From Treponema denticola (GTDB taxonomy: Bacteria > Spirochaetota > Spirochaetia > Treponematales > Treponemataceae), in the NCBI RefSeq assembly GCF_024181405.1, contig NZ_CP051302.1:2356001-2420000 (forward strand): DNA of 64,000 bases. Reading direction: 5' to 3'. A program made the position numbers and the translations under genes. How positions within the stretch are numbered: the first letter of the stretch is position 1; each line of letters begins with the position of its first letter. Shown here piece after piece: positions 36,562 through 45,028 of the stretch. The notes below the pieces were generated by a model. The model saw only the letters and a program-made list of their open reading frames with translations. It did not search any database and was not told where the DNA came from.

Positions 36562-37611
36562 ATGAAAAAGATTTTATGTTTGATTTTTTGTTTTATGATG
36601 ACGGCAGGATTTTCTCAAAATAAAGAGGAACTTAAAAACAACAATGAAGAAGAGTCTTTAAACATTTCCAAATTTAATATTCTTCCGCATTATTTCGGAT
36701 TTCCTCTTTCGGTAAAATTCGGATGGCTTTACAGGCAAGATAATTTCAGTGTTTTCCCGAATACGGGAATCTTCTTTTCGGCAGACAACGGACCCGCTAT
36801 AAGTTCTTCCATAGGGATGTTTGTTCAAAAAGATTTTTTTAAGTGGGATATAAACGCTTTTTATGATTTTGTTCCGTTTACAATGCATAAAAAAGTTTCC
36901 GACCAAATTTTTTATGCAAGAAATAATTTTATATTTGTTATAAACAGACTGAAAATTTCTTTCCCTGCCCGTGTGGGAAGAAGACTTGTTAATGAAATAA
37001 AATTTACCGGTTCACAAAAGGAATTGCTGCCGAAAACAATTACCGAAATATCGCAGGGAATCAGGTTCGATGTTTATCTTGCAGATTTAGGCTATCTTAA
37101 AGCAACAACTTCTTTTTCTTTTTTTACCGATTGGATTCCGGAAAGCCGCTTTGTTAATTACAGACTTAAATTCGATTTGCCAGTAACCTTTAAACTGTAT
37201 TATGTTGATGTAGGCTTTGTCTATACTTTTTATAATACCGATAGGATAAATTCTAAAAATATAAATGCCGCCGCCGATTACCAAATAGAAAAATCTCAAG
37301 AAGCTATGACGCGGCGCTTTTCGTTTAAAGATGTTCAAAAATATTCTTCGATGCATATTTGGGGGACTGAAATTAGATGGTACGCAGCCAGAACGGGCGT
37401 TAATTCAAACGGATTTTTTATTTCAGCCTTTGCGGATGCCGGCTTCGGTTCCAACGAAGTAAAAAAATTAAATCTTATCGCCGAGTTCGGCTTAGGTGCA
37501 GGCTATACATTATTTGATAATGTTCCTTTTACATTCCAAGCCGGATTTAATCAAGACTTTAAACCGATCTTTTTCTTAGGCGTAGTATCCAGAATTATTC
37601 AGGGGGTTTGA
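36562..37611 (+). CDS. Predicted outer-membrane beta-barrel protein
   Basis: This 349-residue exported protein has a signal peptide (about 1-19, ending TAGFSQ). The mature part is rich in aromatic residues and alternating hydrophobic strands (for example NSNGFFISAFADAGFGS and PFTFQAGFNQDFKPIFFLG), as in outer-membrane barrels. It does not end in the usual Phe, so the barrel assignment is tentative. It lies 16 bp after the FtsX-like permease and closes the operon. A functional link with that ABC system is likely, for example as its outer-membrane client or channel. Confidence 0.6.
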   Translation: MKKILCLIFCFMMTAGFSQNKEELKNNNEEESLNISKFNILPHYFGFPLSVKFGWLYRQDNFSVFPNTGIFFSADNGPAISSSIGMFVQKDFFKWDINAFYDFVPFTMHKKVSDQIFYARNNFIFVINRLKISFPARVGRRLVNEIKFTGSQKELLPKTITEISQGIRFDVYLADLGYLKATTSFSFFTDWIPESRFVNYRLKFDLPVTFKLYYVDVGFVYTFYNTDRINSKNINAAADYQIEKSQEAMTRRFSFKDVQKYSSMHIWGTEIRWYAARTGVNSNGFFISAFADAGFGSNEVKKLNLIAEFGLGAGYTLFDNVPFTFQAGFNQDFKPIFFLGVVSRIIQGV

Positions 37612-37660
37612 TCGTATTTAATCTCTAGCCAATTTTTATAATTTATGCTATCATTCTCCC

Positions 37661-38497
37661 ATGGCACATTGTATAGCTCCGGAAGCGGAAAAAATTTTGG
37701 ATAAGGAATTTAAGGTTCTTGATAAGGGCTTTATCAGATTGGTAGACTACATGGGAACAGATGCCCGAATAGTGCAGTCAGCCCGTGTTTCTTATGGGGA
37801 AGGGACTAAAACCGTCCGTGAAGATGCAGGCTTGATAGATTATCTTTTGCGGAACAAGCACACTTCTCCTTTTGAGCAAGTGGTTTTTACCTTTCATGTA
37901 AAGCTGCCCATTTTTGTAGCCCGTCAGTGGATCAGGCATAGAACTGCCCGATTAAACGAAATTTCGGGACGGTATTCTATATTAAAGGCCGAGTTTTATG
38001 TACCCGCCGGAAAGGATATCGCTTTGCAAAGCAGCGACAATAAGCAGGGCAGAATGAATGAGGCTGTTCCTCAAGACCTTCAAAATGAAATTATAACTTC
38101 TTTACAAAAACAACAAGAAGAAATTTATGAAGGCTACTCTAAATTACTTGATAAAAATATTGCGAGAGAGCTTGCCAGAATAAACCTCCCCCTTTCCACT
38201 TATACCGAATGGTATTGGCAAATAGACTTGCATAATCTTTTTCATTTTTTGCGGCTGCGTATGGATGCTCATGCTCAAAAAGAAATCAGAGACTATGCCG
38301 AAGTGATGTTCGAGATTTGTAAAACCGTAACCCCCCTTGCCTGTGCTTCTTTTGAGCGGCATGAAAAAAACGGCGTAAACTTTTCGACAGAAGAACTTGA
38401 AGCTATCCGTAATTTAATAGCCGGAAAAGACAGCGGCTTAAAAGGAAAAGAGCTTGAACGGTTTAACGAAAAACTTAAAAGCGGAAGACAGGTGTAA
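37661..38497 (+). CDS. thyX: Flavin-dependent thymidylate synthase
   Basis: This 278-residue enzyme methylates dUMP to dTMP using methylene-tetrahydrofolate and reduced FAD. The ThyX motif RHR(x7)S is present as RHRTARLNEIS (92-102). The length is slightly above the usual 210-250, with an N-terminal extension of about 25 residues. No ribosome binding site lies before ATG 37661 (preceding bases CATTCTCCC), and a TATAAT lies only 18 bp upstream, so the mRNA may be nearly leaderless. ATG at 37661 is the first in frame. It precedes trkH by 18 bp. Confidence 0.92.
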   Translation: MAHCIAPEAEKILDKEFKVLDKGFIRLVDYMGTDARIVQSARVSYGEGTKTVREDAGLIDYLLRNKHTSPFEQVVFTFHVKLPIFVARQWIRHRTARLNEISGRYSILKAEFYVPAGKDIALQSSDNKQGRMNEAVPQDLQNEIITSLQKQQEEIYEGYSKLLDKNIARELARINLPLSTYTEWYWQIDLHNLFHFLRLRMDAHAQKEIRDYAEVMFEICKTVTPLACASFERHEKNGVNFSTEELEAIRNLIAGKDSGLKGKELERFNEKLKSGRQV

Positions 38498-38515
38498 AAC
38501 GCAAGGAACAGCAAA

Positions 38516-40240
38516 ATGAGAAAGCGAGATTATTTTGTCGTTATGGCTTTCGCTTTAAGCCTTATACTTTTATTTTTACAGCAATTTTATCCCGAAAATA
38601 CACCCGGAATTATTATCCATACAATAGACATTATTATTCTTATTGCTGTTCTTGCAGAAACTTTTTTTGCCGTCAAGCAGGAAAAGTATATACGAAAATA
38701 CTTTCAAGATAATCTTCCAAACTTTTTAGCAATAGTAATATTTGCATCGGTATTTATTATCTTTAAAATACAAATAGGTTTTAAAAATATTTCTGAAGAG
38801 CTAAGTATTGTTTTTGATATTTTTAAAAATATATTTTTGTTCGGAAAAATAATTAGATTGATAAGCAAAAGAGCCGGATTAACTGCGAAAATCATTTCAA
38901 ACCCTGCCCGTACTTTGATTATTTCTTTTTTTATGGTAATAATCATCGGTAGTTTTTTACTTATGCTTCCTGCAGCCTCTGCAAAAGGCTCTCCCTTAAA
39001 TTTTTTAACGGCACTTTTTACGTCTGCTTCTGCCGTATGTGTTACAGGCTTAAGTGTTATAGATGTTTCTTCCGAACTTACCATAGTCGGAAAATTTATT
39101 CTGATTGTTTTAATTCAAGTTGGAGGACTAGGCATAATGGTTTTTTCATTTTTCGGAATGCTTGCCTTCCGAAAAAAAATGACGGTCAGTGAAAAGCTCA
39201 CAATTTCTTACATGGTCAGTGAAGATGACATGTCAAATCTTTTTAAAACATTAAGAGTAATTGTTTTATCTACATTCTTTATAGAGGCCCTAAGTGCTGT
39301 ATTTTTATTTATAGGGTTTTCACGCATTTTAGGCTTCAATCTTAAAACCCTAGGCTTTGCATTATTTCATGCAATATCCGCATTCTGTAATGCGGGCTTT
39401 GCTCTTTTTTCAAACAATTTGGAATCTTTTACCTCCGATATTATTATCAGTTTAACAATAGGCTTTACCATAATTTTAGGCGGAATAAGTTTTGCAGTTA
39501 TTTATGATGTTTTAGCTAAGGTCAAGACAGATATAAAAAATAAATTTTTAAAGAAAAAAAAGACCGATTATTTAATTTCGGTAAATACAAAAATGATTTT
39601 AAGCCTTACGGTTTTTATTCTTTTTATTTCTTTTGCTCTTTTTTATTTACTTGAGCATCACAATACTATGAAAGAGATGTCTTTGGGAACTCAATACCTT
39701 GCAAGTTTATTTCAAGCTATAACATTGCGTACCGCAGGATTTTCTACGGTTTCCTTCCTTAATTTGACAAATGCAACCTTGCTTTTTATGATATTCATAA
39801 TGTTCATGGGAGGAGCTGCAGGAAGTACAGCCGGAGGAATAAAGCTGAACACAATTGCAGTAGTCTTTGCTTTTTTTAAATCTTTTTTAAAAAATCAAAA
39901 GACGGTTGTAATTAAAAATGTTTCGGTGCCTGAAGAACAAGTAAAAAAAGCTTTTTTAATTTTCGGTTTCGGACTTGCGGCAATTTCAGTTGGAATTTTT
40001 TTATTAACAATTACCGAAAGCCTTCCTTTTTTAGCATTGTTGTTTGAAACCGTTTCGGCCTTTGCAACAGTGGGGCTTTCTACAGGAATAACGGCAGCGC
40101 TTTCACCGGCCGGTAAAATAGTAATAATAATCTTAATGTTTATCGGAAGAGTAGGCCCCTTAACTTTTTTAACTGCGGCCGGTAAAAAACAAAAAAATGA
40201 TGATATAGAATATCCTTATGGAAATATAGCAATAGGATAA
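38516..40240 (+). CDS. TrkH/KtrB-type potassium uptake membrane subunit
   Basis: This 574-residue polytopic protein forms a potassium channel-like subunit with four membrane-pore-membrane repeats. Pore-loop segments can be seen as TSASAVCVTGLSVID, ISAFCNAGFALF, TLRTAGFSTV and VSAFATVGLSTGI, each with the conserved Gly. The N-terminus adds about 115 residues with several extra helices. A TrkA gene follows, with its ribosome binding site at the trkH stop. Together they should import potassium with sodium or proton coupling. Confidence 0.88.
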   Translation: MRKRDYFVVMAFALSLILLFLQQFYPENTPGIIIHTIDIIILIAVLAETFFAVKQEKYIRKYFQDNLPNFLAIVIFASVFIIFKIQIGFKNISEELSIVFDIFKNIFLFGKIIRLISKRAGLTAKIISNPARTLIISFFMVIIIGSFLLMLPAASAKGSPLNFLTALFTSASAVCVTGLSVIDVSSELTIVGKFILIVLIQVGGLGIMVFSFFGMLAFRKKMTVSEKLTISYMVSEDDMSNLFKTLRVIVLSTFFIEALSAVFLFIGFSRILGFNLKTLGFALFHAISAFCNAGFALFSNNLESFTSDIIISLTIGFTIILGGISFAVIYDVLAKVKTDIKNKFLKKKKTDYLISVNTKMILSLTVFILFISFALFYLLEHHNTMKEMSLGTQYLASLFQAITLRTAGFSTVSFLNLTNATLLFMIFIMFMGGAAGSTAGGIKLNTIAVVFAFFKSFLKNQKTVVIKNVSVPEEQVKKAFLIFGFGLAAISVGIFLLTITESLPFLALLFETVSAFATVGLSTGITAALSPAGKIVIIILMFIGRVGPLTFLTAAGKKQKNDDIEYPYGNIAIG

Positions 40241-40254
40241 TGGGAGGAAAATAT

Positions 40255-40947
40255 ATGGAAACAAATAAAAACTTTGCAGTCATAGGTTTGGGAGAATTCG
40301 GTTCAAGAATTTGTGAAGTTCTTGTAGACGGAGGTGCTTCAGTGGTTGCCTTCGATCATGATATTCAAGCCGTCGAAAGAATAAAAAAAATCGTTCCGGC
40401 AGCAATGCTTGTAGAAACTACAAATGAAGAAGCTCTTTTAAAAGCCCCTTTGGATGATGTAGAAGTCGCCATAGTCGCCATCGGCAATAATATAGAAGCA
40501 AGCGTTTTAACAACTACTCTTTTAAAGCAAAGAGATATTCCCTATGTTTTAGCGCGTGCCGTTTCACCTCTCCACGCAACAGTTCTACGAAGGGTAGGAG
40601 CAAACGAAGTTTTAAATATTGAAATATCAGCAGCAACAAGAATTGCGAGGCGGCTTATTTCTCCCGATGTAATGGACTCAATTGCAGTTACAAAAGATTT
40701 TTCGATAAGAGAAATCATTGTGCCGAAATTTTTTATAGGAAAAACAGTCGGTTCCGTTGCTCTAAAAGAAAAATTCAATATTACTTTGATTGCTCTTGTT
40801 AGAATGGCTTTGGATATAGATTCTGTCGGTAATCCTGTCAAACAGGAGGTTATGCACTATCCGGAAGATGATTTTGAGTTGAGAGAGGGCGATAAACTTT
40901 TTTTGATAGGCTCAAATATAAAACTTGAAGAATTTAGAAATATGTAA
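40255..40947 (+). CDS. TrkA-type NAD-binding subunit of the potassium transporter
   Basis: This 230-residue cytosolic RCK protein gates the TrkH channel encoded just upstream. The RCK-N Rossmann motif is FAVIGLGEFGSRICEVL, and the RCK-C domain spans about 140-228. I start at ATG 40255, since GGGAGG (40242-40247) sits 7 nt before it; the ATG at 40240 contains part of that site. It ends 10 nt before the next gene. The similar RCK protein at 17574-18311 belongs to another locus. Confidence 0.9.
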   Translation: METNKNFAVIGLGEFGSRICEVLVDGGASVVAFDHDIQAVERIKKIVPAAMLVETTNEEALLKAPLDDVEVAIVAIGNNIEASVLTTTLLKQRDIPYVLARAVSPLHATVLRRVGANEVLNIEISAATRIARRLISPDVMDSIAVTKDFSIREIIVPKFFIGKTVGSVALKEKFNITLIALVRMALDIDSVGNPVKQEVMHYPEDDFELREGDKLFLIGSNIKLEEFRNM

Positions 40948-40957
40948 CGGAGCAAAT

Positions 40958-41710
40958 ATGATTTTTATTGAAAAAAAACTATTGTTTATAAGCTTAGCTG
41001 TCTCATTTGTTTTTATGATAATAACATCTTTTTGGGCATATAGTGTAGGTATGAAAATCCCTCTTAAAGGCGATTCCGAACTTGTTTTATTTTTGGGCTT
41101 TATATTTTCAGGTTTGCAGCTAATTATAATTATCAATATCATAATAGGTGCAATAAAAAAGAAAAAAGATTTTTTTACTTTAATGGAAACTATAAGAGCC
41201 GGAGGAATTTTATCTCAAGAAAAAATAAAAAAGCTGGGTTCGGCAGGGTTTGCTTTACAAGAAGCCCTTGAAGCTTCAAGCACAATTACAGCACAAAAAA
41301 GTTTAAAAATCGCGAGTCTTAACGGATTGATGAGAAGCTTGATTAGTATGATAGATATACCTATTGTTGTAGTCAACCTTAACGGAGAAATTATAGATGC
41401 CTCTCAAAAAATCAAAACGGAAAAGAATTATAATAAAGATTTAAATATTTCGGACCTTATACCTCAAGTAAATATCAGAGAAGCCTTTAAGGAAGCATCA
41501 ATAAGTCATCTTCCTGTAGAACAAGGGGACAATCTTTTAATACCTGTCTTTTCAACACTAGGCGATATAACATATTTTTTAATTGATACATCTAAGCATG
41601 GTGCTTTAACTAAATTTATCAACAACTTTATACCGCCTCAAAAGGAAGAATCTGCTAAGCAGGCAAAAAAAGGATTTTTTAAAATTTTAGGAACCTCTAA
41701 AAAATCTTAG
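40958..41710 (+). CDS. Membrane protein with PAS-like cytosolic domain, Trk operon
   Basis: This 250-residue protein has two N-terminal membrane helices (about 8-32 and 45-68), then a cytosolic part. The segment LISMIDIPIVVVNLNGEIIDASQKIK (near 127-152) looks like the start of a PAS domain. No output domain such as kinase or GGDEF follows. I chose ATG 40958, with CGGAG five bases before it. It follows trkA by 10 nt, so a link to potassium uptake or osmotic sensing is plausible but unproven. I do not recognise a named family. Confidence 0.6.
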   Translation: MIFIEKKLLFISLAVSFVFMIITSFWAYSVGMKIPLKGDSELVLFLGFIFSGLQLIIIINIIIGAIKKKKDFFTLMETIRAGGILSQEKIKKLGSAGFALQEALEASSTITAQKSLKIASLNGLMRSLISMIDIPIVVVNLNGEIIDASQKIKTEKNYNKDLNISDLIPQVNIREAFKEASISHLPVEQGDNLLIPVFSTLGDITYFLIDTSKHGALTKFINNFIPPQKEESAKQAKKGFFKILGTSKKS

Positions 41711-41736
41711 GTTTGCAACCGATAAACTCCGTCTAA

Positions 41737-41753
41737 TTTTGCCGACGGCAAAA
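41737..41753. terminator. Short hairpin between convergent Trk operon and vapC remnant
   Basis: TTTTGCC and GGCAAAA flank a 3-nt loop (41737-41753). There is no long T-run after it, so it is a weak terminator candidate serving either direction. Confidence 0.4.
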
Positions 41754-41790
41754 CTCAATCATTTAATTTGTAGGAATAAGCGAGTAAAAA

Positions 41791-42188
41791 TTATTTCCAA
41801 TCTTCTATGGTTAAGTTTTTTATACGGCAGAATTCTTTTGTATTATCGGTAACAAGAATTAGATTTTTAGCTAGAGCCTGTGCCGCTATCAACATATCAT
41901 AGGCTCCGATAATTTTCCCTTCTTTTTTTAGGGTAGTCCTTATTTTTCCGAATTCCTCGGCATCTCTATCATCAAAATTTAAAACAGAAAAAGGTGTTAA
42001 AAATTTTATTAATGATATTCTCTATTTCTTTCTATATATTTACTATTGTATACGCCGAACTGTAACTCTGCCACAGTAATACTTGAGATGTAAATTCCCA
42101 AGTGTTTCTTCTCTTTAATTTTGTGAAGTACATTAGGACTCTTTTTATTTTTAAGAAATATACAGATATTTGTATCCAATAGGTACAT
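41791..42188 (-). pseudogene. vapC: VapC-type PIN-domain toxin, frameshifted
   Basis: The 398-nt region encodes a VapC toxin in two frames. The first 59 codons (42188-42012) read MYLLDTNICIFLKNK and end at TAA 42009-42011. Family sequence resumes in another frame (KFLTPFSVLNFDD) and runs to TAA 41791-41793, including GAYDMLIAAQA and LVTDNTKEF with the acidic PIN residues. The length, one base short of 133 codons, indicates a single-base deletion. The start overlaps the vapB stop as TAATG. The endoribonuclease should be inactive unless frameshifting restores it. Confidence 0.85.
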
Positions 42189-42418
42189 TATAAACCTTTC
42201 CGATTCTGTAATTCAGGCTGGTTTCTTCCTTCCTCCATAAAATCGTCGGTAAAACCGTTTAAGCCTTCTAAAAATGTTTCCCATTCCCTGTTTTTGGGGA
42301 ATAAAATAACAGATTCTCCGGCTCTGCGGATAAAAACCTCGGTTCCCGAAAAATTATATTTTTTAGGCAGCCTAACTGCTTGACTCCTGCCGTTTTGGAA
42401 TAATTTTGCTGTTTCCAT
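42188..42418 (-). CDS. vapB: VapB-type antitoxin
   Basis: This 76-residue protein has an N-terminal AbrB/SpoVT-like DNA-binding domain (METAKLFQNGRSQAVRLPKKY) typical of VapB antitoxins. The C-terminal part (WETFLEGLNGFTDDFMEEG) would bind and block the VapC active site. It is intact although its vapC partner is frameshifted. VapB normally represses its own promoter, and a consensus promoter lies directly upstream (42438-42466). It may now act only as a DNA-binding protein. Confidence 0.88.
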   Translation of the reverse strand: METAKLFQNGRSQAVRLPKKYNFSGTEVFIRRAGESVILFPKNREWETFLEGLNGFTDDFMEEGRNQPELQNRKGL

Positions 42419-42437
42419 ACTACACCCCCTTAAAATA

Positions 42438-42466
42438 AGTATATATCATAGTATATATTATGTCAA
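42438..42466 (-). promoter_or_regulatory. vapBC promoter
   Basis: On the minus strand TTGACA (42466-42461) and TATACT (42443-42438) are 17 bp apart, about 20 bp before the vapB ATG. The spacer and -10 contain repeated ATATAT/AGTATA sequence that could be the VapB operator. Confidence 0.65.
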
Positions 42467-42488
42467 GAAAAGCATAATAGAAATTTAG

Positions 42489-43952
42489 GTAGATTATGAA
42501 CGGCTTGAAACTCCCGAATTCTTAAACTTAAAACAAAAGGCGGAGCAATATGCATATTCAGGCTGTTACGGATTTGCCGTAATCTTAGAAGACTCCATCG
42601 GCTTATTCGGTAAACTACTCACTTTTGCAGGTCTTATATCCGTTATCGCAATTTTAAGCCCATGGCTTGTACTTGCAGTTATCATAATTGTAGCTCTTAA
42701 TTCTTTGGTCTTTGCAGCAACAAATAAACATGGGATAAAATACCGCATGGAACAATCCGTGCAGGAAAGGCGTATCGGCTACTATTCTAAAAAAATGGAA
42801 GATTTTCAATATGGAAAAGAAATCCGTACTTATAATTTAGCTCCGTGGTTTTTAGAAAAATACAATCAGCAAATTAAAGTGCTCGGAAAATTTTATAATA
42901 ACATAGCCAATACCCGTTTTATAAGCGGCGCCTTTAATTCTTTTACCTTTGCCGTTCAATTAATCATAAGCTATTTTTTTGTAATTAAGCAAACATTAGA
43001 CTCCGCTCTTTCGGTAGGAAATTTTACAATGTATCTTGCAGCAGTAAGCTCGTTCGCTTCAATACTATCCGAAATTATAAAAACCGTAGTTCAGCTTTCG
43101 CAGTTCAACACTTATTTTGAAGCTTTTAAAGAATACATTAATATGCCGTCTATGGAAAATACAAAAGGCGGAAAGCCTATTTTACCTGAAAACTTTGACA
43201 TTGAATTTCAAAACATCTCTTTTAAGTACGGCACAAGCGAAAAGTTTGCCTTACAAAATGTAAACGTTAAATTTAATTCCAAAGAGCGTATTGCAATCAT
43301 CGGGGAAAATGGGGCGGGTAAATCAACCTTTGTAAAACTTTTAATGCGCCTTTATGAACCGACCGAAGGCAAAATTTTAATTAACGGTATCGATATAAAA
43401 GAAATAGATTATAACCATTATCAAACTTGGTTTGCTGCCGTCTTCCAAGATTTTAAACTTTTTTCTTTTAGCATAAAAGAAAATATTACCTTCGGGAACG
43501 ATAAAACCGAAGCCGATAAAAAGCGTTTGGAAAATATCGTTTCGGCATCGGGTTTAAAAGAAGTTACCGATAAATTAGATAAGGGCTTAGAAACCTTGGT
43601 ATACCGCGACTTTGATGATGCAGGTTTTACTCCATCGGGAGGAGAAGGACAAAAAATTGCAATAGCCAGAGCTGCATACAAAAATGCACCGATAGTTATT
43701 TTAGACAAACCGACAGCAGCCCTCGACCCAAAAGCCGAAAATAAAATCTATGAGCAGTTTGATTCTTTTTTTGCGGATAAGTGTTCTCTTTATATTTCGC
43801 ATAGAATGGCGGTTACAAAATTTTCGGATAAGACTCTTGTATTCGACAATGCGCACATCGTCCAAGACGGAAACCACGAAAGTCTTATAAACCAAGAAGG
43901 CAAGTACAAGGAGCTTTATAACTTGCAGGCTAAGTATTATACGGAATCTTAA
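42489..43952 (+). pseudogene. ABC exporter, 5'-truncated and with mutated Walker B
   Basis: From 42489 (just after TAG 42486-42488) the frame stays open for 487 codons to TAA 43950-43952. It has no in-frame ATG before about 42747; a TTG at 42705 is the first possible start. The product lacks about the first 100 residues of a half-transporter: it begins in the membrane domain (VDYERLETPEFLNLK, as in lantibiotic-type ABC exporters). The ATPase domain has GENGAGKST and PSGGEGQKIAIARA, but Walker B reads VILDKPTAALDP, with Lys where the catalytic Glu should be. Both changes indicate loss of function. Confidence 0.75.
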
Positions 43953-44008
43953 AAGCCCAACTCTTTCAACCTCTTGCAAAATTTTAACATAAGGCGTAAA
44001 ATGATACT

Positions 44009-45028
44009 ATGATCGATACAAGCTATAAAACGATAGTAGAAAATTTTAAAGCAAAGATGGCAGAACGGATTGTGGGCCAGCAAGAACTTATAGAAGGAAT
44101 TTTAACTGCGTATATCGCAGGCGGCCATGTGCTCCTTGAAGGTGTGCCCGGCCTTGCAAAAACCCTCATAGTAAAAACCTTTGCAGAGCTGTCCAATGTA
44201 AGTTTTAAGCGTATTCAATTTACGCCGGACCTTCTTCCTGCCGATTTGATAGGAACCCTGATTTATCAGCAAAGTATCGGTAAGTTTTCCGTAAGGAGGG
44301 GGCCCATTTTTGCAAATATCGTTTTGGCCGATGAAATAAACAGGGCACCTGCGAAAGTACAGTCTGCACTTTTGGAAGCTATGGCTGAAGGACAGGTTAC
44401 AATCGGAGAAAATTCTTTTTCTTTACCTGCACCTTTTTTTGTACTTGCAACCCAAAACCCTATCGAGCAGGAAGGAACCTATCCCCTGCCCGAAGCCGAA
44501 CTTGACCGCTTTTTGTTAAAACTATTCGTTCCGTATCCTTCTATTGAAGAAGAAATAAATATAGTGAATAAATTTTCAAGCCTAAGGCCGAGTCAAAACG
44601 TGGGGCAAAACCTCGGTCAAAGCTCAAACATCAGTCCGTCCGAAGCCGTTTTGACGCCGGAAAACTTAGAAACTCTCCGCAATGCTGTAGAACAAGTCAA
44701 GTGTTCCCCTGAAATTACAAGCTATATAGTTTCAATCATTGCCGCTACCCGTCCCGCAAAAAATGTAAAGCAAGATGACTATATTCACGGGAACTACCTA
44801 AGCTATATTCTTTACGGGGCATCTCCAAGAGCCGGAATAGCTATTCAAAAATGTGCAAAGATAAAGGCTCTATTTAACGGAAGAGATTATGTAATTCCTG
44901 AAGATGTAAAAGCCGTCGCATATGCGGCTCTTAGGCATAGACTTAAACTTTCTTATGAAGCTGCAGCCGATAACTTAACCGCTGACGATATTATTGAAAA
45001 GCTTTTGGGAATTGTGCCCCAGCCGTAA
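44009..45028 (+). CDS. MoxR-family AAA+ ATPase
   Basis: This 339-residue AAA+ protein resembles MoxR chaperones that help assemble or insert metal into partner complexes. It has Walker A GVPGLAKT, the MoxR segment RIQFTPDLLPADLIGT, Walker B VLADEINRAPAKVQSALLEAM and sensor 1 ATQNPIEQEGTYPLPEAELDRF. Partner genes (DUF58 and VWA proteins) usually follow, but here the next gene is convergent, so it is an orphan. Its 3' end overlaps the CNNM gene by 38 bp. Confidence 0.9.
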   Translation: MIDTSYKTIVENFKAKMAERIVGQQELIEGILTAYIAGGHVLLEGVPGLAKTLIVKTFAELSNVSFKRIQFTPDLLPADLIGTLIYQQSIGKFSVRRGPIFANIVLADEINRAPAKVQSALLEAMAEGQVTIGENSFSLPAPFFVLATQNPIEQEGTYPLPEAELDRFLLKLFVPYPSIEEEINIVNKFSSLRPSQNVGQNLGQSSNISPSEAVLTPENLETLRNAVEQVKCSPEITSYIVSIIAATRPAKNVKQDDYIHGNYLSYILYGASPRAGIAIQKCAKIKALFNGRDYVIPEDVKAVAYAALRHRLKLSYEAAADNLTADDIIEKLLGIVPQP

